Shown: positions 1-11,334, counted from the first letter of the stretch. The stretch is DNA of 64,000 nt from JBHGBM01 sp041946965 (GCA_041946965.1 JBHGBM010000014.1:1-64000), one strand, 5' to 3'. Made by a program: numbers and translations. Notes: generated by a model from the sequence alone, not told the origin.

Positions 1-2757
1 GCGCAGTACGGGCACTCCAACGGCGGCGCCATCAACGTCACCACGCGCTCGGGCACCAACGACCTCCACGGGACCGGGTACCTGTTCAAACAGTGGGCCG
101 CGCTCAACGCCAATAGCTGGACGAACAACAGCCGCGGCCTGGCGAAGTCGCCCGTCAGCTACTACCAGTGGGGATACGTGGTGGGCGGCCCGGTGTACCT
201 GCCCAAGCTTTACAACGGCCGCAACCGCACTTTCTTTTCGACCACGCTGGAGCGCGACCGGGATGCGCGCGATCTGTCCCGCACGGCGCGCGTCCCCACC
301 GACCTCGAACGGCAGGGAGATTTTTCTCAAACGCTGAACCGCCGCGGCGGCGCGTTTTCGCTCTACGATCCCAGCACTACGGTCGTGACCGGCACCCGCG
401 CCACCCGGCAGCCTTTTGCCGGAAACCGCATCCCCTCCTCGCGGCTCAGCCCCACCGGCCTGGCGCTTCTCTCGCTCTACCCGAAACCGAACCTGAACGT
501 GCCGGCGCAGCTCGAGATCTACAACTGGACGGCCAGCGGGATCTACCAGGTGCGCAACACCCAGGAGGGCGTGCGCATCGATCACACCCTCAGCGAGAGG
601 CAGCGCATCTTCGGACGCTACGGCCACCTCCAGCGCGATCAGAACGCGGAGAGCCTCATCCGCGGGCAGTATTCGGTGCCGCCCAACGGCACCAGCGACC
701 TCGAGCACCTGATCCGCCGGTTCTATAACGTCGGGCTCGACGACACCATCACGCTCTCGCCCGCTTTTGTCGCCTCCTTCCGTTACGGATACGTGCGCAA
801 GGAGGAGTATTCCAACCGCGGCGCAACGGGGTTCGATACCTCTGTGTTGAAGCTGCCGTCCATCCTGACCGCCAATCAGACCGTCCCCGGCTGGCCGACC
901 TTCGACATGGGCGAGAACATACCCGTGATCGGCACCAGTCTTTCCTTCGTGGCCAACGACGTCCACAGTTTCATGGGGAGTTTCAATAAGCTGAAGGGCG
1001 CGCATAGCCTGAAGTTCGGTGTGGACTGGCGATATTACCGTTACAACCGCAACTCGCCGGGCAGCGCCGCGGCCGGCACATTCACGTTCAACCCCACCTT
1101 CACGCGCTCCGACCCCTTCACGCCGACCTCCTCCGACACCTCCGGCACCGCCATGGCGTCCCTGCTGCTCGGTCTGCCGGCATCGGGCTCCCTGGGATAC
1201 ACCAGCGCGCAGTCGCTCTTCAACCACTACCTGGCCGCGTACATACAGGAGGACTGGAAAGTCAGCTCGCGTCTGACCTTGAACTTCGGCCTGCGCTGGG
1301 ACGTTGAGACTCCGTACGTCGAGAAGTACAACCGCATGAGCTACGGGTTTGACGCGGCGGCAAAGCTGCCGGTGAACATTCCCGGTTACGACCTGCGCGG
1401 CGGCATCATCTTCGCGGGCGTGAACGGCGCATCGCGTCGCGGCGGCATTCTGGACACGAATAACTTCGGCCCGCGCTTCGGTTTCGCCTTCAGCGTGACG
1501 CCCAAGACCGTGCTGCGCGGCGGTTACGGCCTGTTCTACAGCGGGCAGGCGTTCAACACCGGCTTCCTGGCGGACGTGGGAGTGTTCAACACCACCACCA
1601 GTCTTGTCGCCTCGATCGATAACGGCGCTACCCCGTACGCCACGCTTGCCTCGCCGTTCCCGGAGGGGCTGAAGTCGCCCATAGGGGCGTCGGCGGGATT
1701 GATGGCGCAGGTCGGCGACTCCCTCAGCTACTTCGACGAGCGCCGCGTATCGCCGTACAACCAGCAATGGCAGTTCAGCGTGCAACGGCAAGTGCCGTCC
1801 GAAACGCTGCTGGAAGCCGCCTACATCGGCATGCTCAGCCTGAAGCAGTTCGAGAGCTTCAACCTGAACGAGAAGCCGGACCAGTACCTGGCGCTGGGCG
1901 CAGCCGAGAACACCCGCGTACCCAACCCGTTCTATGGATATTTCCCCGCCACCTCAACGCTGGGTTCTTCGAGCACCTTCACCCAGAACCGCTTGTGGGC
2001 GCGGTATCCGCAGTTCACGTCCCTGACGGTTCAGGGCGCCAATACCGGGCGCGCGGTCTACCATGCGCTACAGGTGAAAGCGGACAAGCGCATGACCCGA
2101 GGCTTCAACGCGCTGTGGACCTATACGTTCTCCAAGCTGATCGACAACGAGACCACCAGCCTGGTGAACACGCGGAAGTACCGCACGGTTTCCTCGCAGG
2201 ACCAGACGCACGTGATGCGGCTGGGCGCCACCTACCAGTTCCCCTGGCAGTTCACCGGAGACGGATGGAAGCGGCTGGCGCGCGGAGCCTTCGGCGGCTG
2301 GTCGGTGAACGGATACTGGGTGATGGAATCCGGACCGCTGCTGGGCATCTCTCACGCCAACGGGAGGCCGGTCCGGATCCGCAACGCGGCGCTTTCCGGC
2401 GATGTCGGTTCGCGCCTGGGCGACCGCCGCGACCCGGTCACCAAGGTGGTGATCAATCCCTACTTCGACATCAACGCGTTCCAGCCGCTCGCCTCACAGT
2501 ACGTAGTGAGTCCCGAACCGCCGCGGTTCGCCGAGTTGCGCGGGCCGGGCACGAAATCGCTGAACGCCTCGGTGTTCAAGACGTTCCCGGTTCATGAGCG
2601 GCTCAAGCTCCAGTTCCGCGTGGAAGCCAACGGAGTGACGAACTCGCCGAACTTCAACAGCCCCGGCACGAACATGTCGAGTCCCACGACCTTCGGGGTG
2701 ATCACGGGGGCCGGGGGCTCGCGAAGCATGCAGGGATCGCTCCGGCTGGTGTTTTAG
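1..2757 (+). CDS. TonB-dependent receptor, Oar-like (5' end outside window)
   Basis: This is the C-terminal 918 residues of an outer-membrane receptor. The reading frame is open from base 1, so the N-terminal signal peptide, carboxypeptidase-like domain and most of the plug lie outside the window. The first visible residues (GGAINVTTRSGTN) match the end of the plug domain. The rest is rich in aromatic, alternating beta-strand segments and ends in a terminal Phe (LVF), as outer-membrane barrels do. Oar-like receptors are thought to import oligosaccharides or peptides with TonB energy. The GH28-like gene follows after 10 bp, so the two are probably co-transcribed and may share a pectin-like substrate; that link is inference. 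Confidence 0.9.
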   Translation, partial: AQYGHSNGGAINVTTRSGTNDLHGTGYLFKQWAALNANSWTNNSRGLAKSPVSYYQWGYVVGGPVYLPKLYNGRNRTFFSTTLERDRDARDLSRTARVPTDLERQGDFSQTLNRRGGAFSLYDPSTTVVTGTRATRQPFAGNRIPSSRLSPTGLALLSLYPKPNLNVPAQLEIYNWTASGIYQVRNTQEGVRIDHTLSERQRIFGRYGHLQRDQNAESLIRGQYSVPPNGTSDLEHLIRRFYNVGLDDTITLSPAFVASFRYGYVRKEEYSNRGATGFDTSVLKLPSILTANQTVPGWPTFDMGENIPVIGTSLSFVANDVHSFMGSFNKLKGAHSLKFGVDWRYYRYNRNSPGSAAAGTFTFNPTFTRSDPFTPTSSDTSGTAMASLLLGLPASGSLGYTSAQSLFNHYLAAYIQEDWKVSSRLTLNFGLRWDVETPYVEKYNRMSYGFDAAAKLPVNIPGYDLRGGIIFAGVNGASRRGGILDTNNFGPRFGFAFSVTPKTVLRGGYGLFYSGQAFNTGFLADVGVFNTTTSLVASIDNGATPYATLASPFPEGLKSPIGASAGLMAQVGDSLSYFDERRVSPYNQQWQFSVQRQVPSETLLEAAYIGMLSLKQFESFNLNEKPDQYLALGAAENTRVPNPFYGYFPATSTLGSSSTFTQNRLWARYPQFTSLTVQGANTGRAVYHALQVKADKRMTRGFNALWTYTFSKLIDNETTSLVNTRKYRTVSSQDQTHVMRLGATYQFPWQFTGDGWKRLARGAFGGWSVNGYWVMESGPLLGISHANGRPVRIRNAALSGDVGSRLGDRRDPVTKVVINPYFDINAFQPLASQYVVSPEPPRFAELRGPGTKSLNASVFKTFPVHERLKLQFRVEANGVTNSPNFNSPGTNMSSPTTFGVITGAGGSRSMQGSLRLVF

Positions 2758-2767
2758 GAGGCGGCGC

Positions 2768-4285
2768 ATGTTCCAGACTCTGCTCGGTCTTCTACTCCTG
2801 GCGGCGCCGCAACCGTGGTACGACATCACCGCATTCGGCGCCAAAGGCGGCAAGCAGGCCAACAACGCCGCGGCAATCCAGCGGGCCATCGATGCATGTA
2901 CGCGGTCCGGCGGCGGCACGGTTTACGTTCCGCCCGGAGATTTTCTGACCGGCACGATCGTGCTCAAGGACAATGTCACGCTCCACCTTGCGCCAGGCGC
3001 CACGCTGTGGGGCAGCCGCCAGATCGGCGATTACGGCCCGCTGCACCTCATCTACGCGGAAGGCGCTTCCAATATCGCCATCGAAGGCCATGGAGCCATC
3101 AACGGGAACGGCGACGCCTACTGGGACCCGGGCTTCAAGGCCAAGGAAAAGCGCCCCAGCCCGCTGATCGAGCTGGTGCGCTGCCGCAACGTGCGCATCA
3201 AGGATATCCGCGTGCTGAATACCCCGGGATGGGGCATCCATCCGCTGGAATGCGACGGAGTCTTCATCCGCGGCATCACCATGATCAGCGACATGCGCGG
3301 TCCGAACACGGACGGCATCGACCCGGACTCCAGCCGCAATGTGATGATCTCCGATTGCTACATCGAGACCGGCGACGATGCCATCTGCCTCAAGACCAGA
3401 GACGGCAATCCACCTCCGCCCACCGAGAACGTCACCGTGACCAACTGCGTCCTGATCAGCGACGACTCGGCCATCAAGCTCGGGACCGCCAGCTACGGCG
3501 ATTTCCGGCGTTGCGTGTTCTCCAACTGCGTCATCACGGGGACGCACTACGGGATTGCGATGTACATCAAGGACGGCGCGCTGGTGGAAGGCGTCCAGTT
3601 CTCGAACATCGTCATCGACACCTCGGTGGACTTCTTCAACCGGCGCACGGGCAGCTCGCGGCAGTGGGTGGAGTACCCCATCTTCCTCGATCTCGAACAG
3701 CGCACGGACGAGTCGCGCCTCGGCCGGATACGCGATGTCAGTTTCAGCGACATCCGCATCCTGACCGAAGGACGCGTGCTGGTAGGGTCGCTGCCGGGAC
3801 GTCCCATAGAGAACCTGACGCTGCGCAACATCACCATGCGCGTGACCGGCCCCGAGGCCGTTGACACGCAGCGAAAGCCGCGCGGCGTGGCGCGCATCCG
3901 GCCGGCGGCGCGCGATGCCGACTATAGCCCGGCTCCGGCGGCGATGATCTTCGCCAACGTGCGCGGGCTCAGGTTGCGGGACGTGCGGCTCACCTGGGAT
4001 GAGGCGGCGCGCGCGCAGGAGCGCCACGCCATCTATGCCTCGCGCGTGGAAGACCTGAGCATCTCCGGCTTCTCGGGCTCGCCCGCCGGTACGAAGTTCG
4101 CGGCCATCGGTCTGGACGGCGTCCGCAACGCGTTCATCGCCGGGTCGGAGTTGAGCGCGGGCGCACCCCTGCTGGTGGGCCTCCACGACACGCCGGAGAG
4201 CCAGGTGAGCCTTTCGGGCAACCCGCTGCGTCCGGGCGTGAGAGCCACCGCCGAGGGAGCGGCCTACGTGCATCTCCCCCGGTAG
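2768..4285 (+). CDS. Secreted GH28-family (polygalacturonase-like) glycoside hydrolase
   Basis: The 505-aa protein starts at an ATG preceded by GGAGG. A short hydrophobic signal (about residues 1-16) leads into the right-handed beta-helix of the pectate lyase/GH28 fold (DITAFGAKGG, then repeated N-V-x-I turns). GH28 motif I (N180-T-D182-G) and the acidic pair D203-D204 are present. The usual GHG histidine of motif III is not visible where expected (DDSAIKLGTASYG), and motif IV is reduced to YIK. It probably hydrolyses a galacturonan-like or other alpha-linked polysaccharide outside the cytoplasm, but substrate is uncertain because of the altered motif. It directly follows a TonB receptor gene. 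Confidence 0.85.
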   Translation: MFQTLLGLLLLAAPQPWYDITAFGAKGGKQANNAAAIQRAIDACTRSGGGTVYVPPGDFLTGTIVLKDNVTLHLAPGATLWGSRQIGDYGPLHLIYAEGASNIAIEGHGAINGNGDAYWDPGFKAKEKRPSPLIELVRCRNVRIKDIRVLNTPGWGIHPLECDGVFIRGITMISDMRGPNTDGIDPDSSRNVMISDCYIETGDDAICLKTRDGNPPPPTENVTVTNCVLISDDSAIKLGTASYGDFRRCVFSNCVITGTHYGIAMYIKDGALVEGVQFSNIVIDTSVDFFNRRTGSSRQWVEYPIFLDLEQRTDESRLGRIRDVSFSDIRILTEGRVLVGSLPGRPIENLTLRNITMRVTGPEAVDTQRKPRGVARIRPAARDADYSPAPAAMIFANVRGLRLRDVRLTWDEAARAQERHAIYASRVEDLSISGFSGSPAGTKFAAIGLDGVRNAFIAGSELSAGAPLLVGLHDTPESQVSLSGNPLRPGVRATAEGAAYVHLPR

Positions 4286-4328
4286 CCCGAAGTTCCAGCC
4301 GTCTGCCGCGGATAACTCGGGATTGACC

Positions 4329-4946
4329 TTAGCCGCCGTTGAGGCGGTGGCCGACCAGCGAGAGGAACTCGTCGCGGGTTTCCTTGTGGGTGCGGAAGGC
4401 GCCGAGCATGGCGCTGGTCATGGCTCCGGAGTGCTGCTTTTCCACGCCGCGCATCATCATGCAGAAGTGGCGCGCCTCGCAGACCACGCCGACGCCCAGC
4501 GGGTCGATCATGTCCTGAATGGTGTGCGCGATCTCCTGGGTCATGCGCTCCTGGAGCTGCAACCGGCGCGCGTAGACGTCCACCAGCCGCGGGATCTTGC
4601 TGAGCCCGATGACGCGCTCGCGCGGAATGTAGGCCACGTGCACTTTTCCGAAGAAGGGCAGCAGGTGGTGTTCGCAAAGACTGAAGAACTCGATGTCCTT
4701 TACGATGACCATCTCGTCGTATTTCACGGTGAAGAGGGCGCCGTTGACGACCTTTCTTGGATCGGTGCGGTAGCCGCTGGTGAGGAAGCGCAGCGCGCGG
4801 TCCACGCGCTGGGGCGTGCGCTGCAAGCCCTCCCGGGCGGGATCCTCGACCAGGATTTCGAGCATCTTCTTCACCAGGGGCGCGATGGCGCCCTCTTCGG
4901 GCTGCGGTACGGCGATCACTTTTCCGGCTGCCTTAGTCGATTTCAT
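4329..4946 (-). CDS. folE: GTP cyclohydrolase I
   Basis: This 205-aa cytoplasmic enzyme converts GTP to 7,8-dihydroneopterin triphosphate, the entry step to folate and tetrahydropterins. The zinc-site motif CEHHLLPFFGKVH (C91, H94) and the later CEARHFCMMMRG segment, which supplies the second zinc cysteine, are intact. I chose the ATG at 4946 rather than an upstream in-frame TTG at 4961, because the ATG start gives the normal family N-terminus. It overlaps the 3' end of the preceding pterin synthase gene by 14 bp, so translation is probably coupled. It is the last gene of a three-gene minus-strand operon. Confidence 0.95.
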   Translation of the reverse strand: MKSTKAAGKVIAVPQPEEGAIAPLVKKMLEILVEDPAREGLQRTPQRVDRALRFLTSGYRTDPRKVVNGALFTVKYDEMVIVKDIEFFSLCEHHLLPFFGKVHVAYIPRERVIGLSKIPRLVDVYARRLQLQERMTQEIAHTIQDMIDPLGVGVVCEARHFCMMMRGVEKQHSGAMTSAMLGAFRTHKETRDEFLSLVGHRLNGG

Positions 4947-5367
4947 GGGCAAACACTTCAAAGATGTTGCGGCGGGTCTCCATGATGCGGATTTTCTCGA
5001 GCGCCGGCCCGCCTTTGGGGAAGGCGCCGCTCCAGCTCCGTTTCAGCCTGCGGCAGATCTCGCGGACCAGGTTCTCCGAAGTGGGAACCCGGCGGCGGAA
5101 GGCTTCCACTTCCGTGTTCAGGTCGCGGCAGTCGAAAGGGCGCAGCACCTCGCTCTCCACCAGGGCGTCGAGCGCCCCGAGGTCCACGGCGCGGCCGGTG
5201 CGCGGGTCCAGCGGCCCGCGGGCGCTCACCTGCACTTCGTAGTTGTGGCCGTGCCCGAAGGGGTTGTTGCACTTGCCGTAGAGCTGGTAGTTTTCCTCCT
5301 CGCCGAGCGCGTCCGTGTGCAGGCGGTGGGAGGCCGAGAAGCGGTAGGCGCGCGTGACGCGGATCAT
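4933..5367 (-). CDS. 6-pyruvoyl-tetrahydropterin synthase family, Cys-containing type
   Basis: The 144-aa protein has the zinc histidines of the family (H14, H39, H41) and the catalytic cysteine C33 in the motif KCNNPFGHGH. C-x5-HGH is the spacing of mammalian-type PTPS (PTPS-II), which makes 6-pyruvoyltetrahydropterin from dihydroneopterin triphosphate; QueD enzymes normally have C-x3-HGH. A longer start exists, but the ATG at 5367 overlaps the upstream stop as ATGA and fits the family N-terminus (MIRVTRAYRFSASH). It lies between a Cys-lacking paralogue and folE, so it probably uses the FolE product. Annotation pipelines may call it QueD; the motif spacing argues against a simple queuosine role. 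Confidence 0.9.
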   Translation of the reverse strand: MIRVTRAYRFSASHRLHTDALGEEENYQLYGKCNNPFGHGHNYEVQVSARGPLDPRTGRAVDLGALDALVESEVLRPFDCRDLNTEVEAFRRRVPTSENLVREICRRLKRSWSGAFPKGGPALEKIRIMETRRNIFEVFAHEID

Positions 5368-5780
5368 GCGCCCTCCCCGAAGTAATCGGCCCACAGCTCG
5401 CCGGTTTCGTAAACCCGGACCGCGTGGAGGCGGCAGCGCGCATCGCGAAGATGCGGGTGGAGGCGGTTCCAGATGTCCACGGCGATGTTCTCGACGGTGG
5501 GGACGACGCGGTCGAACGGCGGGACCTCGCGGTTGAGGAAGCGGTGATCGTAGACGGAGGCGACCTCGCGAGTCAAAACTTCTTTCAAGCGCTTCAGATC
5601 CATGACCATCCCCGTCGCCGCCTCGGGTTCGCCCGCAACGGTCACTTCGATTTCATAATTGTGACCGTGGCCGCGCGGGTTGGCTTCCGGCCCGTACAGC
5701 GCCCGGTTCTCTTCTTCGGTAAGTTGCGGGCTGGCGCAGACATGGGACGCGGAGAACTCGATCTTCCTGGTAATGAACAT
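5364..5780 (-). CDS. 6-pyruvoyl-tetrahydropterin synthase paralogue with Glu at the catalytic Cys position
   Basis: The 138-aa protein aligns with its neighbour at 4933 throughout. Zinc ligands H13, H38 and H40 are kept, but the position of the catalytic Cys is occupied by E32 (PEANPRGHGH). PTPS-III enzymes with Glu in place of Cys are known to cleave dihydroneopterin triphosphate to 6-hydroxymethyl-dihydropterin and so replace dihydroneopterin aldolase (FolB). The E-x5-HGH spacing here differs from the published ExxHGH form, so this role is inference. Start chosen at ATG 5780, since the upstream in-frame extension crosses the divergent promoter region and is not family-like. The gene overlaps the next one by 4 bp (ATGA). 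Confidence 0.88.
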   Translation of the reverse strand: MFITRKIEFSASHVCASPQLTEEENRALYGPEANPRGHGHNYEIEVTVAGEPEAATGMVMDLKRLKEVLTREVASVYDHRFLNREVPPFDRVVPTVENIAVDIWNRLHPHLRDARCRLHAVRVYETGELWADYFGEGA

Positions 5781-5798
5781 GAAAGCGGATGCCCCAGG

Positions 5799-5813
5799 TA
5801 CAATAGAATTATA
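5799..5813. promoter_or_regulatory. Divergent promoter region (-10 boxes)
   Basis: The only AT-rich island between the pterin operon and the thioredoxin-like gene. On the minus strand a consensus TATAAT lies at 5813-5808, 27 nt before the ATG at 5780. On the plus strand TACAAT (5799-5804) and TAGAAT (5804-5809) precede the ATG at 5826. No convincing -35 element is visible for either direction. Confidence 0.45.
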
Positions 5814-5825
5814 TCGTTTTCCCTC

Positions 5826-6341
5826 ATGCAAAGACTGGATCGTATATTGAAAGCCGGCATCGCCCTCCTGCTTGTGCTGCTGGTGTTTGTCATTTACGAC
5901 TCGCTTCGCGAGAAGGTGGTCGGGGTCGGGGACACGGCTCCCGGCTTCACCATCACCACGGACGCGGGCCGCACCATCACGCCCGCCAGCTTCGGCGGCA
6001 AGCTGCTGGTGTTGAACTTCTGGGCGACGTGGTGTCCGCCCTGCGTGCAGGAGATGCCCTCGCTCGACCAGTTCCACCGCGAACTGGGGCCCAAGGGCGT
6101 GGTGGTGCTGGGCATCAGCGTGGATAAGGACGCCAACGCGTACAGGGCGTTTCTCAAGAAGGCGGCGGTGGGCTTCCACACCGCGCGCGATCCGGAGGCC
6201 AGGATCAACGCGGATTACGGCACCTTCAAGTATCCGGAGACGTACATTATCGACGCGCGCGGCAAGGTGGTGCGGAAGTTCATCGGTCCGGAGAACTGGA
6301 CCGACCCGAACCTGGTGCGCGACGTGCGGTCGTTGCTGTAG
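5826..6341 (+). CDS. Membrane-anchored TlpA/ResA-like thioredoxin-fold protein
   Basis: The 171-aa protein has an N-terminal uncleaved membrane segment (about residues 9-24, ILKAGIALLLVLLVFVIY) and then a periplasmic-facing thioredoxin fold of the AhpC-TSA/redoxin type. The active site is WCPPC in the usual NFWATWCPPC context, and the cis-proline region is YPETYIID. ResA/TlpA proteins reduce disulfides in exported proteins, for example apocytochrome c. A much longer in-frame ORF starts at 5424, but it crosses the divergent pterin gene, so ATG 5826 is preferred. No cytochrome-maturation genes are adjacent. Its TAG directly abuts the stop codon of the convergent kinase gene. Confidence 0.9.
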   Translation: MQRLDRILKAGIALLLVLLVFVIYDSLREKVVGVGDTAPGFTITTDAGRTITPASFGGKLLVLNFWATWCPPCVQEMPSLDQFHRELGPKGVVVLGISVDKDANAYRAFLKKAAVGFHTARDPEARINADYGTFKYPETYIIDARGKVVRKFIGPENWTDPNLVRDVRSLL

Positions 6342-8930
<2,589 letters not shown>

Positions 8931-8936
8931 CTAGAT

Positions 8937-8960
8937 ACTTTACCCCGGCTGAATTACGAT
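8937..8960. promoter_or_regulatory. Back-to-back TANNNT boxes of kinase and FAD-oxidase genes
   Basis: In a 36-bp divergent intergenic region, minus-strand TAAAGT (8942-8937) ends 6 nt before the kinase ATG, and plus-strand TACGAT (8955-8960) ends 6 nt before the oxidase ATG at 8967. Such spacing would place transcription starts at or next to the start codons. The oxidase also has a weak Shine-Dalgarno-like AGGAA. Clear -35 boxes are not visible. Confidence 0.4.
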
Positions 8961-8966
8961 AGGAAC

Positions 8967-10382
8967 ATGGTGCCCGACGGCGCGAAAAGGAGACTGGCCG
9001 CTTTGCTGGGGCCGCACGGGTGCCTGGACCGTCCCGAAGACCTGATGCTTTACGAGTACGACGCGGGCGTGGACAAGGCGCGTCCGGACATGGTGGTGTT
9101 CCCGCGCTCGACGGCGGACGTGGTGGGGATTGTCAAGATCGCGCGGGAATTTGGCGTGCCCTTTCTGGGGCGGGGCGCGGGAACGGGGCTGAGCGGCGGT
9201 TCCATCCCGGTGCGCGGCGGCATCGTGATCGCCTTCGCGCGCATGAACCGCATCCTGGAAATCGACGTAGAGAACGAGCGCGTGGTGGTGGAGGCGGGGG
9301 TGGTGAACCTGGACGTCACCACCGCGGTGCAGAGCCGGGGGTACTTTTTCGCGCCGGACCCCTCGAGCCAGAAGGCCTGCACGCTGGGCGGCAACGTGGC
9401 GGAGAACGCGGGCGGGCCGCACACGCTGGCCTACGGCGTCACCACGAACCACATCCTGGGCCTGGAATGCGTGCTGCCGGACGGGACGGTATTCACCACG
9501 GGCGGCAAGGAAGCGGACGCGCCGGGCTACGACCTGACGGGATTGCTCACCGGGTCGGAAGGCACCATGGTGCTGATCACCAAGGCGGTGCTGCGCATCA
9601 TGCGGAGGCCCGAGGCGGTGAAGACCGCGCTGGCGATCTACAACTCGGCCGAGGACGCGGGGCGCACGGTGACCGAGATCACCGCGCGGGCCATCACGCC
9701 GGTGGCGGTGGAGATGCTGGACGGCGTGATGCTGCGCATGGTGGAGGAGGCCACTCACGCCGGATATCCCATGCACGCGGCCGCGGTGCTGCTGGTGGAA
9801 CTGGAAGGCATGCAGGAGATGGTGGAGGAGCAGTTGGAGCAGGTGCGCGAAGCCTGCCGGTTCTGTCACGCGCGCGAGTTCCGCGTGGCGGCGAGCCCGG
9901 AGGAACGCGAACTGCTCTGGAAAGGCCGCAAGAACGCTTTCGGCGCCGTGGGCCGCGTGAGCCCGACTTACTATGTGCAGGACGGGGTGGTGCCGCGCAC
10001 CCAGATCGCCGCCACGCTGCGGTTCATCGCCGCGGTGGGGGAGCGATACGGGCTCGTGATCAGCAACATCTTTCACGCGGGCGACGGCAACATGCACCCC
10101 ATCATCCTGTTCGACGCGCGCAAGCCGGGCGAACTCGAAAAAGCGCGGGCGGCGGGAGAGGAGATCCTCTCGCACTGCATCGACGTGGGCGGCACCATCA
10201 CCGGCGAGCACGGGGTGGGGATGGAGAAGAACGAGTTGATGGCGAAGCTGTTTCCGCCCTCGACGCTCGATACCATCCGCGATTTGAAACTGTTGTTCGA
10301 TCCGGACAACCTGCTCAACCCCGGAAAAGTGCTGCCGACGGGGAAGGGCTGCATTGAAATCCGGCAGCCCGCGGTGCACTGA
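8967..10382 (+). CDS. FAD-linked oxidase, glycolate oxidase subunit GlcD-like
   Basis: The 471-aa protein is a complete FAD_binding_4/FAD-oxidase C enzyme. The FAD phosphate-binding region reads FLGRGAGTGLSGGS, and the C-terminal domain has the HAGDGNMHP and GEHGVGMEK motifs of GlcD and D-lactate dehydrogenase relatives. It probably oxidises a 2-hydroxy acid such as glycolate or D-lactate to the 2-oxo acid. No glcE or glcF (iron-sulfur) partner follows. Instead a UroD-family gene begins 1 bp after the stop codon. An in-frame ORF extends far upstream through the antisense of the kinase gene and is rejected; ATG 8967 fits the family start. Confidence 0.9.
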   Translation: MVPDGAKRRLAALLGPHGCLDRPEDLMLYEYDAGVDKARPDMVVFPRSTADVVGIVKIAREFGVPFLGRGAGTGLSGGSIPVRGGIVIAFARMNRILEIDVENERVVVEAGVVNLDVTTAVQSRGYFFAPDPSSQKACTLGGNVAENAGGPHTLAYGVTTNHILGLECVLPDGTVFTTGGKEADAPGYDLTGLLTGSEGTMVLITKAVLRIMRRPEAVKTALAIYNSAEDAGRTVTEITARAITPVAVEMLDGVMLRMVEEATHAGYPMHAAAVLLVELEGMQEMVEEQLEQVREACRFCHAREFRVAASPEERELLWKGRKNAFGAVGRVSPTYYVQDGVVPRTQIAATLRFIAAVGERYGLVISNIFHAGDGNMHPIILFDARKPGELEKARAAGEEILSHCIDVGGTITGEHGVGMEKNELMAKLFPPSTLDTIRDLKLLFDPDNLLNPGKVLPTGKGCIEIRQPAVH

Positions 10383-10383
10383 A

Positions 10384-11334
10384 ATGTTTTCCCGGCGCCG
10401 TTTCCTTTTCCTGGCGGCCGCCGCCGCTCCGAGGCCCCGTATGACCAGCAAAGAACGCGTTGACCGCGCCCTGCGCGGCGAGGATGTGGACCGCCCGCCC
10501 TTCACGCTGTGGCACCACTTCGGTTTGCAGAAGGAGCCGGGCGAACGCCACGCCCGGGCCACGCTCGAGTTCCACCGCAAGTTCCGCACCGATCTCGTCA
10601 AGGTGATGAGCGACTACCCGTTTCCCAAGCCAGCGGGCAACTGGTACGACGTGAAGGTGCAGGACAACCCTTACCCGCAACAGTTGCGCGCGCTCGAAGT
10701 GATCCGCGAGGGGTTGAAGGGGGAGGCGTATTTCATCGAGACTATCTTCAACCCGTGGAACGTGGCGGAAAAGCTGTCGTCGAAGGAGGAGGTGCAGCGG
10801 CTGAAGCGCGAGAACCCGCAGGCGCTGCTCGAAGCGCTGCAAGGCATCGCGGAATCGGAGGCCCATCATGCGAAGAAGGCGCTGGCCGCGGGCGCTTCGG
10901 GCGTGTTCCTGGCGGTGGCCAACGCGCAGGAGGGGATTCTGACCCGCGAGGAGTACGAGAAGTTCAGCGCTCCGTTCGACAGGCTGGTGCTTCAGGCGGT
11001 CTCAGGCGCGAAGCTGAACGTGCTGCACGCGCACGGCGACAAGGTGTATCTCGACCTGTTTTACCAGGGGTTTGGGTTTACGGTGTTCAACTACTCCGCG
11101 CACACCACAGGCGTGCCGGTGGCGGACGTGCGGGCGGGCTACGCGGGCGTGATCATGGGCGGGGTGGACGAGGTGAACTACCGCAAGCTCTCCGAGGGCG
11201 AGATCAGGAGCCAGGCGGAGGCGGCGGGAAAGGCGGCGGGGAAGAAGTTCATCCTGGCGCCGGGGTGCTCGGTGCCGGACGACAGCAGCGACGCGGAGCT
11301 GGGGCGGATGTTCGCGGCGGTGAGGGGGCGTTAG
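10384..11334 (+). CDS. Uroporphyrinogen decarboxylase (UroD)-family protein with Tat-like N-terminus
   Basis: The 316-aa protein has the UroD/methyltransferase TIM-barrel signature: MTSKERVDRALRGEDVDRPP near the start, the FxETIFNPW segment, and the late NVLHAHGDK and GGVDE segments. Relatives include HemE, and MtaA/MtbA-type corrinoid methyltransferases. The substrate cannot be read from sequence; genomic context with an oxidase does not suggest haem synthesis. The start at 10384 adds SRRRFLFLAAAAA, which resembles a twin-arginine signal, unusual for a normally cytoplasmic family. An internal ATG at 10441 would remove it. The gene starts 1 bp after the upstream stop, so the pair is probably an operon. 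Confidence 0.78.
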   Translation: MFSRRRFLFLAAAAAPRPRMTSKERVDRALRGEDVDRPPFTLWHHFGLQKEPGERHARATLEFHRKFRTDLVKVMSDYPFPKPAGNWYDVKVQDNPYPQQLRALEVIREGLKGEAYFIETIFNPWNVAEKLSSKEEVQRLKRENPQALLEALQGIAESEAHHAKKALAAGASGVFLAVANAQEGILTREEYEKFSAPFDRLVLQAVSGAKLNVLHAHGDKVYLDLFYQGFGFTVFNYSAHTTGVPVADVRAGYAGVIMGGVDEVNYRKLSEGEIRSQAEAAGKAAGKKFILAPGCSVPDDSSDAELGRMFAAVRGR

